Shown: one piece after another, positions 1-8,718 of the stretch
Position numbering within the stretch: position 1 is the stretch's first letter
Layout: the number at the start of each line of letters is the position of its first letter
DNA from: DATHTS01 sp965219305
Lineage (GTDB): Bacteria > Acidobacteriota > Blastocatellia > Pyrinomonadales > Pyrinomonadaceae
Direction: 5' to 3'
Assembly: GCA_965219305.1 (NCBI GenBank)
Contig: OZ244725.1
Location: 1,674,001-1,738,000, forward strand
DNA: 64,000 nucleotides
Position numbers and translations under genes: made by a program
Notes under the pieces: generated by a model
The model's database searches: none
What the model was told of the DNA's origin: nothing
What the model saw: only the letters and a program-made list of their open reading frames with translations

Positions 1-143
1 GCTCCGAATTCAAGCGCGTAAGTGATCGCTCCGGCAGTTCCGATTAATCCGATGGTCAAAATAAAAATTGCAACTACGGCTTCGATTAACGAAAATCCCT
101 GTTCGTTTTTTCGCGTATATTTTTCGTTTGTTTTATTCAACAT
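1..143 (-). CDS. PilV-like type IV pseudopilin, N-terminal part only
   Basis: The first 47 residues are visible; the rest lies beyond the window. A short basic leader ends in Gly, followed by FSLIEAVVAIFILTIGLIG, the class III (prepilin) signal with Glu at +5 that prepilin peptidase cleaves and methylates. This is the N-helix of a minor pilin of the PilV/PilX kind that primes pilus assembly in the inner membrane. The ATG overlaps the last 11 bases of the preceding pseudopilin gene, so the two are probably translationally coupled. Which minor pilin it is cannot be decided from the N-terminus alone. Confidence 0.8.
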   Translation of the reverse strand, partial: MLNKTNEKYTRKNEQGFSLIEAVVAIFILTIGLIGTAGAITYALEFG

Positions 144-744
144 ACGTATTTGTTTGTTGGTTATACCGCCAGATTTTTACGCGCCCGCCCGCGCCGAGTA
201 TCGAAACGGCAAACGCCGTGTCTTTTTTATAAAGGTTGTGATAAAAAAACATCGCCGTATCTGACGGATTATTCGAGGAATCAATGACCGAACCGTCAGC
301 CTGAAATGTAACTTCGACAGCCCGATTCGATAAACCCGTCAAATTTGTCCCGTCGCCGAGATTTTGATTAGATATGCCGCCCGGAATTCCGTATTTGAGA
401 TCGGACGCATTTAAACCGGTTCCCGACATTTCGGTAACTGTATTTTTCTGGTCGCCCAAATTTCCGAAACTTCCGCCGTAAATAATCGTCCGCCAACCGC
501 TCTCGTCAAAACGAAAAGTGATCGGCGTTCTCTGCGACATCGCTTCCTGACGTGCATTTCTTAAAGATGCGACAAATTGTCTCTGCGTTCCCGAATAGCG
601 GAACATTCTCTGCGAAGATATTATTTGAGGCAGAGCCAAAACCGCCAGAATCGCCAAAATCAATAACACAACCAATAATTCCGGTATGCTAAAACCTTTT
701 TCCTTGTTTGAGGTTGTCCTTTTATTTAAGAGTAGGCGTTTCAT
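133..744 (-). CDS. GspH/FimT-family pseudopilin
   Basis: A 203-residue minor pseudopilin. After a basic leader comes the prepilin cleavage site G/FSIPELLVVLLILAILAVL with Glu at +5, then a hydrophobic N-helix that anchors the protein in the inner membrane before assembly, and a beta-rich C-terminal domain typical of GspH/FimT. It should sit at the tip or priming complex of the type IV pilus. It lies downstream of pilQ behind a terminator, so it may have its own promoter, and it overlaps the next pseudopilin gene by 11 bases. FimT versus GspH cannot be separated; the nearby pil genes favour FimT. Confidence 0.85.
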   Translation of the reverse strand: MKRLLLNKRTTSNKEKGFSIPELLVVLLILAILAVLALPQIISSQRMFRYSGTQRQFVASLRNARQEAMSQRTPITFRFDESGWRTIIYGGSFGNLGDQKNTVTEMSGTGLNASDLKYGIPGGISNQNLGDGTNLTGLSNRAVEVTFQADGSVIDSSNNPSDTAMFFYHNLYKKDTAFAVSILGAGGRVKIWRYNQQTNTYVE

Positions 745-1098
745 CTTATTAACTGCTTTGGATTATTAACGTAAGAGTAATTCTTCAATACAACACTTTA
801 AATAACCGTGTTATTCCAGAAAAAACATTGTTTATGAGAATAAATGATTTGTGCGTGTTACTTGATTTTCCCTTTGAATTATCGTCTGAAAGATAAAATC
901 TGAAGTTCTAAATTCAAATTCCGAAGTCAAAAAGTCCCGTCAGACCGAGCCGAGCCTGACGGGATGTCAATGAGCCAATACGAATTTCCGCTTTTGCTTC
1001 CTCCCGATTTATTCAACCGGATTATTTTATTTGTGTAGAATTTTTAAGTGTAAAGAATTAAAAAAAATCAAAATTCTTTATACTTATCTTTTCAGATT
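745..1098. other. Intergenic region between pilQ and the pseudopilin genes
   Basis: An AT-rich stretch of 354 bases with no credible gene. It holds the pilQ terminator (929-964). Nearer the pseudopilin start, the minus strand has a weak TTGTAT/TAATAA-like pair just upstream of 744 that could be a promoter but is not convincing. Confidence 0.5.
929..964 (-). terminator. Rho-independent terminator after pilQ
   Basis: On the minus strand a perfect 9-bp stem (TCCCGTCAG / CTGACGGGA) with a 12-base loop is followed by CTTTTTG. It lies 135 bases after the pilQ stop and would end the pilMNOPQ transcript. Confidence 0.7.
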
Positions 1099-2763
1099 CT
1101 ACGGATTTGTGTTCAAATTCGGCTGATTCGATCTAACCTGCGGATTTGTCGCAGGAACAACCGGAACAATCGGATTAACATTAGGCTGTTGAGGATTCGG
1201 ATTTGTTACCACCGGATCGGAGTTTGAAGGCGGATTGCCGAGCGGAACGGGTTGGAGAATCGTTGTCGAGCGAGTTTTGTCGCTGACTTTTCCTTTTGTC
1301 GGATTTCCCATAAAATCAGGTCTGTAAATACGCGGTGTAATGAAGAATAAAAGTTCATTGGTTGCGCGTTGGGTACTGTCACTTTTGAACAATCTACCAA
1401 GTAAGGGAATTCTCGACAAACCCGGAACACGATTTTCATTATCGCTTTCGATGTCAACTAAAGCTCCGCCGATAACGGTTGTGCCGCCGTCGGGAACCAT
1501 AACATTGGCTTTCATACTCTGTGTCGAAATGGTCGGAGCTACTCCGCCGCCAGATGAAACATTACTATTTTCTACCGTTACATCAAGAATAACTGTTCCG
1601 GCATCAGTGATTTGTGGAATAACTTGAAGACGCAATGGAACTGATACATATTCAGTAGTAAAGACGACACCTCCGCCCTGACTGCTCTGAGCTGTTGTTA
1701 CAGGAACTTGAGTTCCACTTTGAATTTCAGCCGAACGATTATTCAGCGTAGTTACGCGCGGCGTGGCAATTGTTTTTGCTTGTCCTTTTGTTTCACCTGC
1801 GGTAATTAATGCGCTGATTTGCGCTGTTCCGAAGATCCCTGTAATACCGATAACGGTACTTTGGGGCGAACCGTTGAGACCGCCGACTCCTGTCGGAAAA
1901 CCGTTCGTAGAAGTGGCAGCACCAGTGTCGCTTGACGGAAGATTTCCCGCAGAAATCGCGCCGCTAGTTCCGAGCGCGAGAGCTGACAACTGAACGCCGA
2001 GATCACGGCTGAAATTGCGCGTTGCAACAACTATCCGCGCTTCGATTTCCACTTGCGGTTCGGGTTGGTCGAGCAGATAGACGAGTTGACGAATCGCATC
2101 TATATTTTGACGAACATCGGTAATAATTAGAGTGTTACTGCGCGGATCAACTTCGATTGCGCCGCGTCTGGAAAGACGACGTTTAATAATACCTAAAATT
2201 CCCTGTTCGCCGCCGCCGCCGGAACCTCCCGGATTGTTTGAACTGGTTTGCCCGGTAATAGTTCCGGTTCCGCCGGAAGCAGATACTCCGTTTGCATAAT
2301 TCAAACGAATAAATTCCGTGTAAAGCGGCGAAGTATCAAGTTGTGACTCCTCCGCTTTGGCGCGGATTTCGCCTTCGGTCGCCAAAACTCCTGAGGGCGC
2401 GATGCGAAGAATCGAACCGTTAACCTGAACGCCCAATTCCTGAGAACGTAAAATAGCATCAAGAGCAATGTTCCACGGCACTTCGCTGACATTGATCGTA
2501 ACGGGAACAGCCGGAACGGATTTATCAATCACGAAATTAATACCGTATTGTTCGGTGATATAATTCAAAATATCCCGCACGTCGGTATTAACGACCTGAA
2601 GATTTATCGGTTCGCCGACAAAGCCGGGATCACCATACATTTTGCCCTGCTGTTGCGGCGGCACGGTGTTTTGTGCGGTGACTGCTATCGCCAAGCAGGC
2701 AATCATTAATAATTGGAAAGCTATTTTTAGGCAAACTCTGCCTTTGGCTTCAAGGAAATTCAT
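1099..2763 (-). CDS. pilQ: Type IV pilus secretin PilQ
   Basis: Outer-membrane secretin through which the pilus leaves the cell. The 554-residue protein has a signal peptide ending ...AVTAQ, then an STN/N0-type domain (about residues 48-125: INLQVVNTDVRDILNYI), a Gly/Ser-rich insert (165-190), an N1-like ring domain (RGAIEVDPRSNTLIITD), and the secretin core with the conserved VPLRLQVIPQI and VPGLSRIPLLGRLF motifs (about 330-480). The tail of about 60 residues is rich in Pro and Asn. It is shorter than proteobacterial PilQ because AMIN peptidoglycan-binding domains are absent. It is the last gene of pilMNOPQ; the gap to pilP is 110 bases. Confidence 0.93.
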   Translation of the reverse strand: MNFLEAKGRVCLKIAFQLLMIACLAIAVTAQNTVPPQQQGKMYGDPGFVGEPINLQVVNTDVRDILNYITEQYGINFVIDKSVPAVPVTINVSEVPWNIALDAILRSQELGVQVNGSILRIAPSGVLATEGEIRAKAEESQLDTSPLYTEFIRLNYANGVSASGGTGTITGQTSSNNPGGSGGGGEQGILGIIKRRLSRRGAIEVDPRSNTLIITDVRQNIDAIRQLVYLLDQPEPQVEIEARIVVATRNFSRDLGVQLSALALGTSGAISAGNLPSSDTGAATSTNGFPTGVGGLNGSPQSTVIGITGIFGTAQISALITAGETKGQAKTIATPRVTTLNNRSAEIQSGTQVPVTTAQSSQGGGVVFTTEYVSVPLRLQVIPQITDAGTVILDVTVENSNVSSGGGVAPTISTQSMKANVMVPDGGTTVIGGALVDIESDNENRVPGLSRIPLLGRLFKSDSTQRATNELLFFITPRIYRPDFMGNPTKGKVSDKTRSTTILQPVPLGNPPSNSDPVVTNPNPQQPNVNPIVPVVPATNPQVRSNQPNLNTNP

Positions 2764-2873
2764 ATTTTACCTCAGTTTCTTTAGTTTAGGTTTGGGAAAA
2801 AATTGTCTCAGTTTCTGTTGTCGGTTTCGGCGGCACGGGAAGAAATTTTGTGCCGCCGAATTTGTTTTTGAAA

Positions 2874-3689
2874 TTATTGCTTTTTGGCAACTTTTGTCGG
2901 TTTTTTGCCGTCTTTTTTGGACTTATTTTTAACGGAATCTTCTTTTGTCTCAACGGGTTGAGTATTCATTTCGTCGAGCGGTGAAATGACGACCGGTGTT
3001 TTCAGAGTGGCTGGATTACCGTCTTCACCTGCGGCGGGCGGCGGCGTGTTCGATGCCGATTCCGGTGTTCCCGATTGATCAATCGGTGCCGTTCCCTGTA
3101 TCGTCTCCTGCAAAGTATATTTCTTCAAAGGTTTGTTTTCTACCGATGAAATAAATTTACCGTCCGTCATTTTAATTACTTTTCGAAAGACGAGACGATT
3201 TTCTTCTATGGCGACAAGTTGACCGTCAAAAAATTTTTCGCCCGGATAGATCGTGTAAGAAAGTTTTATCGGTGTCGCTTCAACCATTGCCGCGTAACCG
3301 CGCGGAGTTTTGAAAATGCCCGTAACGCTCATTTCATTAAGCGTCATTACGGTTGTTACTTTCGGAAGCTCCTCACCATTTGTCGCCGCAGTTTCGCGCA
3401 GACGATAATAATATGCAATTCTCTGTTCGATTGCGGGCGGTGCGATCGGTGCAGGACCTACTTTGACTGGTTTCGGAGCAGGACTTCCCGGTGTTGAAGG
3501 CGAACCGCTCGAAGGATTTGGATTCGGATTCGGATTCGGATTCGGATTCGGTCTCGATGTTCCGCCGCGTTTTAGAAAAGGATCGCGGTTTTGCGCGGAT
3601 GTTTCCGTCAAACTGCCGCAAATTATTACAAAGGCAATCGCGGCAATTGTTAAACTCAAGATTTTTAACGTCTTAGATTTATTCAGCAT
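2874..3689 (-). CDS. pilP: PilP-like pilus assembly protein with (PN)n linker
   Basis: A 271-residue protein with an N-terminal membrane or signal segment (ILSLTIAAIAFVIICGS), the phrase NRDPF typical of PilP, a Pro-Asn dipeptide tract encoded by a GGATTC hexamer repeat near 3520-3555, a Pro-rich linker, and a C-terminal domain with the PilP beta-fold features (MTLNEMSVTGIFKTPRGYAA). PilP links PilN-PilO to the secretin. An in-frame GTG at 3704 would add five residues; I prefer the ATG at 3689, where GTGAG precedes the start. The Lys-rich C-terminus is unusual. Position between pilO and pilQ supports the call. Confidence 0.82.
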   Translation of the reverse strand: MLNKSKTLKILSLTIAAIAFVIICGSLTETSAQNRDPFLKRGGTSRPNPNPNPNPNPNPSSGSPSTPGSPAPKPVKVGPAPIAPPAIEQRIAYYYRLRETAATNGEELPKVTTVMTLNEMSVTGIFKTPRGYAAMVEATPIKLSYTIYPGEKFFDGQLVAIEENRLVFRKVIKMTDGKFISSVENKPLKKYTLQETIQGTAPIDQSGTPESASNTPPPAAGEDGNPATLKTPVVISPLDEMNTQPVETKEDSVKNKSKKDGKKPTKVAKKQ

Positions 3690-3748
3690 AACTTTCTCAC
3701 TCACAGGTAAAACTTTTTCAAAATGTCTTTTATAAATTCAATAAGTGC

Positions 3749-4498
3749 TTATTGCGGCGGTGCGCCGGGTGCCGTTCCCGGTGCTGGCGGCGTACCCGGA
3801 GCCGCAGGCGTACAAGGAACGGGCGGTGCGCCGGGTGCCGCAGGCGGTGCGCCGGGTGCGGGTGCGGGTGGCGGTGCGCCGGGTGCTGTCGGCGGTGTGC
3901 CGGGAGCGCACGGTTGAGAAGCGGTTATCGCAGCCAAATCCTCAGCCGTAGCATAATAAGCGGACAGTAAAAATGAGGCGTGCAGTGTTCTGTTACCGGT
4001 TTGACTGGCAAGTTGATTCAATTTGAAATCGCTTATCGAAACTATTCGTGGAAGTTTCGCCATCTTGTCGAAAAAGTCGCGTAAATTGTTAAAATTACTG
4101 TCAACTTCGACTTCGACAGGTTTGGCGGTTATGAATTCTTCCTGCGTATCTTCACGCGGCGCAAAACGCATTACGATCAAACTGCTCTGTCCTGCCGTGT
4201 CCTGTAATCCCTGCAAAACATTGGTAATTTCGCGTTGTTCAGGCAGAAGAACTTTCAATTCGTCATATTCCTGCTGTTTGGTCGCATACAGCGAACGAAA
4301 TTCATTGATGCGCTGAGTGGCAAGTTGTGCGGCTTGATTTTTGGTTTTCAACTGCGCTATCTGGTCATTTAAACTCTGAATCTCAACGCGCGTTTCGCTC
4401 GTTACAAAATACCAGACTCCGAGATAAACCAGTATGGCAAAGCCGATCAGCGATAATAATTGTATCTGCCAGGATAATTCCTTAAATTTATTCAACAT
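3749..4498 (-). CDS. pilO: PilO-like pilus alignment protein with Pro/Ala-rich tail
   Basis: A 249-residue inner-membrane protein: one N-terminal transmembrane helix (about 15-32), a coiled coil (about 38-85), and a ferredoxin-like periplasmic domain (about 85-180) with the PilO hallmark of an FRDFFDKMAKL-type motif before a beta-strand. PilO pairs with PilN. From about residue 195 the protein ends in some 55 residues built almost only from Pro, Ala and Gly (APGAPP-type units), which usual PilO lacks. The matching DNA is far more GC-rich than its surroundings. The stop lies 59 bases before the pilP ATG. Confidence 0.87.
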   Translation of the reverse strand: MLNKFKELSWQIQLLSLIGFAILVYLGVWYFVTSETRVEIQSLNDQIAQLKTKNQAAQLATQRINEFRSLYATKQQEYDELKVLLPEQREITNVLQGLQDTAGQSSLIVMRFAPREDTQEEFITAKPVEVEVDSNFNNLRDFFDKMAKLPRIVSISDFKLNQLASQTGNRTLHASFLLSAYYATAEDLAAITASQPCAPGTPPTAPGAPPPAPAPGAPPAAPGAPPVPCTPAAPGTPPAPGTAPGAPPQ

Positions 4499-4532
4499 TT
4501 CTACAATCCTCTTACTCTATATACTTGTTAGC

Positions 4533-5258
4533 TTAATTACCGTTATTTTGTGCGACCTGCGGCGGGGTTTGCCCGCTGGCGGCGGGTTGAGTTTCATTCG
4601 GCGTATTTCCGCCGTTCGCCTGCAACGAGTTGTCAGAATTATTTCCGGCTTTTGAAGGCGTGTAAGCACAGCGAATAATAAAGTTGACGGTGTCGAGAAC
4701 CGGAGTTGAACCTTCAATTTGTGTAGCGGCGACTTCTTTTCTTTGCGTTTCGATGCTCAGATTTGAGAATAAACCGCCGGAAAATTCCAGACTCCGACCA
4801 AATTGCGTTACCGCCTGCTCGTCCGGCGAATCACCTTTAATGACAAGTTGCTCGCCCGTCTGCTCGACCGATTCCAGATAAATTCCCGGAACCATCGTAA
4901 TTCTTTCACGAATCGCATCTAAAACCGCACTCGGACCGGCTTGCGATGAACGAAGTTTCTTGATTGCTTCGATTCGAACATCTATATTTTGGATTTTTTG
5001 CTCCAATTCCTGCTGTTCCTTCAGCGCAGCTTCGAGTTCGGTAGAAATTTTTTGCTGGTCGGCAAGTTCCTGCTCGGCTTGTGTTTTGGCTCTCTGAGTG
5101 CTGATAACATCCCAACCGATAACCGCCAACAGCATAATCATCACGACAATGCTCATCACCATCATCCGCGACATCGGAGACGACATCTTGCGTTCGACGG
5201 CGACAACCGCACCGTTATTTCTTTCTGTTACCGAATGTAAAAGATTTACTCTGATCAT
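4533..5258 (-). CDS. pilN: PilN-like pilus assembly protein
   Basis: A 241-residue inner-membrane protein of the pilus alignment complex. The N-terminus MIRVNLLH is the conserved cytoplasmic peptide of PilN that docks onto PilM; a transmembrane helix follows (about 34-52, MVMSIVVMIMLLAVIGW), then a coiled coil (54-100) and a periplasmic domain. The tail of about 40 residues is rich in Asn, Gln and Pro. The ATG overlaps the pilM stop as ATGA, so the two genes are translationally coupled. Confidence 0.9.
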   Translation of the reverse strand: MIRVNLLHSVTERNNGAVVAVERKMSSPMSRMMVMSIVVMIMLLAVIGWDVISTQRAKTQAEQELADQQKISTELEAALKEQQELEQKIQNIDVRIEAIKKLRSSQAGPSAVLDAIRERITMVPGIYLESVEQTGEQLVIKGDSPDEQAVTQFGRSLEFSGGLFSNLSIETQRKEVAATQIEGSTPVLDTVNFIIRCAYTPSKAGNNSDNSLQANGGNTPNETQPAASGQTPPQVAQNNGN

Positions 5259-6319
5259 TTTAATTCAACTCCTCTTGCGGCGAGACCTACGGCAACCGCC
5301 ATTTCGGGCATAATTTCACTTAAATAATCGGGATCGAATTTCTTGGCATCAACTTTGATCTGACGAAACGGATCGAGAACTTCGACCGGAATTTCGAGCC
5401 GCATCGCTAAATCTTCTGCCAAACCGACGAGTTTTGAACCACCGCCCGAAATCAAAATCTTCCCGACAATTAATGTTTCGTCTTCAGTCGTCGCACGATA
5501 AAAATCGAACGTTTTCTGAATTTCCATCGCTACCATTTCCGTCACGTTATTTATCAGCGGTTCAATGGATTTTTCTTCTTCTTCGTTTTCGTAAGCGTCC
5601 GCAACACCACGTTTAACCGCTTCGGCTTGCTGAAAACTGATTCCCAGACTTCTCTGCAAAATGTCCGTAAACTGACTTCCGCCGATTGTAATATCGCGCG
5701 TAAAAAGCGAAGTCGTTCCCTGCACGATATTTACGTTCATCGTCGCCGCGCCGATATTTAAAAGCGTTACAACTTCGGACGGATCGGGCTGATAATTTAT
5801 TTCGTAGCAATTTTGCAGGGCAAATGTATCAACATCAACTGCCAAAGGAGTTCTGCCGGAAAGCTGAATCGCCTGACGCAGATTATCAATCCGTTCGCGT
5901 TTGCACGCCGCGATTAAAACCTGCGTTGATTCCGGCGTTTCGACGGTTATGTGATAATCGAGATTTACTTCCGATAAATCATAAGGAATATGTTCTTCGG
6001 CGTGCCAGTCAATAGATTCTTCGAGTTCTTCGCGGCTCATTGCCGGAAGCACTATATTTTTTATAATGACCGAATGCCCGCTTACGCCCGTGATAACTTG
6101 ATTGGTTTTTATCTGATGATCGTTACAAATATTTTGGATAATTTCCGCAACCGCGTTAAGTTCCATTATTTGACCGTCAACGATCGTATCGTCGGGCAGA
6201 TTTTCAAATCCCAGACTGACCAAACTCAAATTGCTCAATTTGCCGTCGAGTTCGACAATTTTTACCGCACTCGAACCGACATCTAAACCGGCAACGCCTT
6301 TCTTTTTACCGAACAGCAT
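5255..6319 (-). CDS. pilM: PilM, actin-like pilus assembly ATPase
   Basis: A 354-residue cytoplasmic protein of the FtsA/PilM actin-like fold. It opens with GLDVGSSAVKIVEL (phosphate-1 loop), has the SHS2-type region around residues 75-150 and the adenosine loop ILISGGGSKLVGL near residue 290. PilM binds the N-terminal peptide of PilN and connects the alignment complex to the cytoplasmic motors. It is the first gene of the operon; a good sigma-70-type promoter lies about 230 bases upstream. No pilB, pilT or pilC is in the window. Confidence 0.93.
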   Translation of the reverse strand: MLFGKKKGVAGLDVGSSAVKIVELDGKLSNLSLVSLGFENLPDDTIVDGQIMELNAVAEIIQNICNDHQIKTNQVITGVSGHSVIIKNIVLPAMSREELEESIDWHAEEHIPYDLSEVNLDYHITVETPESTQVLIAACKRERIDNLRQAIQLSGRTPLAVDVDTFALQNCYEINYQPDPSEVVTLLNIGAATMNVNIVQGTTSLFTRDITIGGSQFTDILQRSLGISFQQAEAVKRGVADAYENEEEEKSIEPLINNVTEMVAMEIQKTFDFYRATTEDETLIVGKILISGGGSKLVGLAEDLAMRLEIPVEVLDPFRQIKVDAKKFDPDYLSEIMPEMAVAVGLAARGVELK

Positions 6320-6546
6320 CTTTATTTATTCTCCTTTGCGGCTTTATTCGCTCCGCTTCTAAGTTTTTCTTTAATCTCTTCAGAATGTGTGTTTGTTTGA
6401 ACGTCTTCGATTTTAAGTAAAGGTTTTTTATTCGTTCAATTTTCAGTCTTAAAAGCAACCAAAAACTTTCATTTCTGTTGCTTTCTTCTCTAAGATTTGC
6501 ATTTTGGGTGTAGTGAAAGAGACACCTTGCGTGTCAACACTTTTAA

Positions 6547-6575
6547 AAGTTACATCAGAAAACAAAATTTGTCAA
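6547..6575 (-). promoter_or_regulatory. pilM: Sigma-70-type promoter of the pil operon
   Basis: Minus strand: perfect -35 TTGACA (6570-6575), 17-base spacer, -10 TAACTT (6547-6552). It points at pilM. Confidence 0.65.
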
Positions 6576-6592
6576 CAATTATTTACAATGTT

Positions 6593-6621
6593 TAACATCT
6601 AATTGAAACAAACTTTGTCAA
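6593..6621 (-). promoter_or_regulatory. Second, weaker promoter candidate for pilM
   Basis: Minus strand: TTGACA (6616-6621), 17-base spacer, ATGTTA (6593-6598). The -10 is poor, so it may only be a chance match next to the better promoter. Confidence 0.3.
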
Positions 6622-6672
6622 ATTGAATGAATAAACAATCAATCTGATACATAATTTGAGTTTTCGGGAACT

Positions 6673-7455
6673 TTATTTAGTTAGTATTTGAAGTATTAAT
6701 TCGGCGGTTTCAATCGGTTTCTCAAACGGGAAAAGATGAGTTCCATCCAAAAAGTAAAAATCGAACGGAAAATTTCGGCGCATAAAACCGATTCGCGCCC
6801 ATTTTGCTTCCGACGAACTTTTGCCGCCGATGTAAGCAACGGGAATTTTTATCTTACCGCGAAGTTTCGGCAAAAAATCCGGCAGAGTTTTATAAATTTC
6901 GGCTTCGATCTTCGGCTTAAAAAATAGTGAAATTCCCTTTTCATTTTCCGTCGTGCCGTATTCAATGTAATCGCGCAGAACGTCTTCATCGAAACGGCGA
7001 AATTTTTCCTTTTTGTAAAAATGTTCAAACGCTTCCGTTTTATCTCTCCAGAGATTTCGGCGAAACTTTGTATGAAATGCAGGAGAATATTTTTCCAGAG
7101 GTTTGAATTTCTTCATCATTTTTACACCGAGACTGCTTATTCGGCTGATGACCGGCGCATCGAGAAGAATTATTTTTTTGTAAAGTTCGGGATTTTCTGC
7201 TGCCGTCAGAAGATGAAGAATTCCGCCTAAACTGTGTCCGAGACCGATTATCGGTTGATCGTAACGAGTTTTAATTTCATTTCGCAGTTCTTCTTTAAGA
7301 AAATCCCAGCCATCGGAAACCGGAAAATCAGGATTATGAGCGTGTCTGTCGAGGAAACCGATGTTAAAACCGTCTTCCAAAACAGAAAACATTTTGCCGT
7401 ATGTTTTAGAAGGAAATCCATTGGCGTGAGCAAAATGAATTGTATCTTTTGTCAT
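6673..7455 (-). CDS. Alpha/beta hydrolase
   Basis: A 260-residue cytoplasmic hydrolase of the alpha/beta fold. The oxyanion region is HANGFPSKTY near the N-terminus, the nucleophile elbow is GLGHSLGG (Ser near residue 94), and the catalytic His is probably in DGTHLFPFEKP close to the C-terminus. The acid is probably in the PVAYIGGKSS region. The substrate is unknown. It is the last gene of the ffh-to-rnhB run, starting 47 bases after the rnhB stop. Confidence 0.8.
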   Translation of the reverse strand: MTKDTIHFAHANGFPSKTYGKMFSVLEDGFNIGFLDRHAHNPDFPVSDGWDFLKEELRNEIKTRYDQPIIGLGHSLGGILHLLTAAENPELYKKIILLDAPVISRISSLGVKMMKKFKPLEKYSPAFHTKFRRNLWRDKTEAFEHFYKKEKFRRFDEDVLRDYIEYGTTENEKGISLFFKPKIEAEIYKTLPDFLPKLRGKIKIPVAYIGGKSSSEAKWARIGFMRRNFPFDFYFLDGTHLFPFEKPIETAELILQILTK

Positions 7456-7502
7456 ACTCGTTTTAACATTCTTAAAGATAAAGAGATAAATTTACGATTT
7501 AG

Positions 7503-8114
7503 TTATAGAACACCGCGAAAACTTTTGCGGTGAATCTCACACGCGCCATAAATTTTAATCGCTTCAAAATGCGCTTTTGTGCCGTAACCGACGTGCTTTG
7601 CAAAACCGTATTCTGGATATTTCGCGTCTAATTGACACATTAGATTATCACGATAAGTTTTAGCCAAAATCGAAGCGGCGGCGATTGATGCGCTGGTTGC
7701 ATCGCCTTTGATAATGCCTTTTTGCGGAAGATTTACATCTTTGAGTTCGAGCGCGTCAATCAGCAAAAAGTCGGCTTGCGGTCGGAGATTTTCGATTGCA
7801 AGCCGCATCGCTTTTTTTGTAGCTTGGAGAATATTTATGCGGTCAATTTCGTCTGCTTCAACTTGAGCGATTGAATATGCAAGAACATTTTCTTTAAGTT
7901 CTTCGGCAATTGTTTCGCGCTTCTTTTTCGAGATTTTTTTGGAATCATTTAACCCTTCGGGCAAAGGTTTCGACAAATCTAAAATGCAGGCTGCCGCAAC
8001 GACCGCACCGGCAAGACAACCGCGTCCGACTTCATCAACTCCGGCGATAAAATGAAAACCTTCTGTGTGCGCTTGTTGTTCAAATTCAGTTCCGATTGTG
8101 GTTTTGATTTTCAT
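7503..8114 (-). CDS. rnhB: Ribonuclease HII
   Basis: A 203-residue enzyme that cuts the RNA strand of RNA-DNA hybrids and removes single ribonucleotides from DNA. The signature GVDEVGRGCLAGAVVAA holds the first Asp-Glu of the metal site; further acidic residues lie in LLIDALEL, and the C-terminal HVGYGTKAH is typical of type 2 RNase H. Length is normal. The order rpsP-khpA-rimM-trmD-rplS-rnhB is widely conserved among bacteria and fits here exactly. Confidence 0.95.
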   Translation of the reverse strand: MKIKTTIGTEFEQQAHTEGFHFIAGVDEVGRGCLAGAVVAAACILDLSKPLPEGLNDSKKISKKKRETIAEELKENVLAYSIAQVEADEIDRINILQATKKAMRLAIENLRPQADFLLIDALELKDVNLPQKGIIKGDATSASIAAASILAKTYRDNLMCQLDAKYPEYGFAKHVGYGTKAHFEAIKIYGACEIHRKSFRGVL

Positions 8115-8126
8115 AACAAAGAATAT

Positions 8127-8200
8127 TGCCCGCGAATCTACGCGAACTGCAACGAATAAGTTTTCTTTTATTCGTGCAAATTCGCGTAGATTCGCGGGCA
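8127..8200. repeat. Perfect 20-bp-arm palindrome, CGCGAA family
   Basis: Arms 8127-8146 and 8181-8200 are perfect inverse complements starting TGCCCGCGAATC, and the inner parts (ACGAATAA / TTATTCGT) also pair. It lies between rplS and rnhB. Related palindromes occur at 26516-26637 and 27892-27970; a degraded copy is at 17402-17473. Confidence 0.85.
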
Positions 8201-8259
8201 GAAATATGTTGAGATTCAGATAGAATCAATTGCGCCGCAATAAATTAAATCCAAAATTT

Positions 8260-8631
8260 TTAAGCTGTTTTCTTCGCTTTTCCTCGCAGATCGCGTTCCG
8301 GGATACGGGCGGCTTTTCCGCGCAGATTACGCAAATAATACAGTTTCGCACGGCGGACTTTTCCGCGACGCACAACGTCTATATGGTCAATAACAGTCGC
8401 GTGAAGCGGAAAAATTCTTTCCACGCCGATGCTTCCGAAACTGATTTTGCGAACGGTAAAAGTCTCTCTTGCGCCGCCGTGTTTGCGTGCGATGCAAACA
8501 CCTTCAAAAATTTGCAAACGTTCTTTATTGCCTTCTTGAATGCGAACGTGAACTTTAACGTTATCGCCCGGCTGAAAATTCGGGATATTATCCCGCAACT
8601 GTGTATTTTCTATATTATCTAAACGGTTCAT
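8260..8631 (-). CDS. rplS: 50S ribosomal protein L19
   Basis: A 123-residue ribosomal protein at the 30S-50S interface. Recognised by FQPGDNVKVHVRIQEGNKER, GGARETFTVRKISFGSIGVERIFP and the KLYYLR motif near the C-terminus. An upstream in-frame start at 8682 would add 17 residues encoded by a heptamer repeat array; the ATG at 8631 gives the normal L19 N-terminus and is chosen. The C-terminus RIPERDLRGKAKKTA is the usual basic tail. Confidence 0.96.
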   Translation of the reverse strand: MNRLDNIENTQLRDNIPNFQPGDNVKVHVRIQEGNKERLQIFEGVCIARKHGGARETFTVRKISFGSIGVERIFPLHATVIDHIDVVRRGKVRRAKLYYLRNLRGKAARIPERDLRGKAKKTA

Positions 8632-8642
8632 TTCTTTATGTG

Positions 8643-8713
8643 AATGGTAAATAGTAAATGGTAAATAGTAAATTTCTTTCAATTTACAACTTACAATTTA
8701 CAACTTACAATTA
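8643..8713. repeat. Heptamer repeat array, inverted pair
   Basis: Units ATGGTAA/ATAGTAA (8643-8672) are followed by complementary-type units TTTACAA/CTTACAA up to 8713, so the array can fold back on itself. It fills the trmD-rplS gap. Confidence 0.8.
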
Positions 8714-8718
8714 CTTCC

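Larger units (their letters stand above)
6320..6672. other. pilM leader and promoter region
   Basis: 353 bases without a gene. The half farther from pilM contains two TTGACA-type promoters pointing at pilM (described separately); the rest would be an approximately 220-base untranslated leader in which I see no recognisable riboswitch. The region also follows the hydrolase stop side only as a convergent boundary of the next operon. Confidence 0.5.

Noticed and set aside
3463..3735. Plus-strand frame with GFGFGFG repeats
   Set aside because: It is the antisense reading of the PilP Pro-Asn tract.
6593..6621. Second TTGACA promoter before pilM as an equally good site
   Set aside because: The -10 is poor; kept only as a low-confidence feature.
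8632..8682. Longer start for rplS
   Set aside because: The extra 17 residues are read from a heptamer array and are not part of any L19; ATG 8631 gives the family N-terminus.
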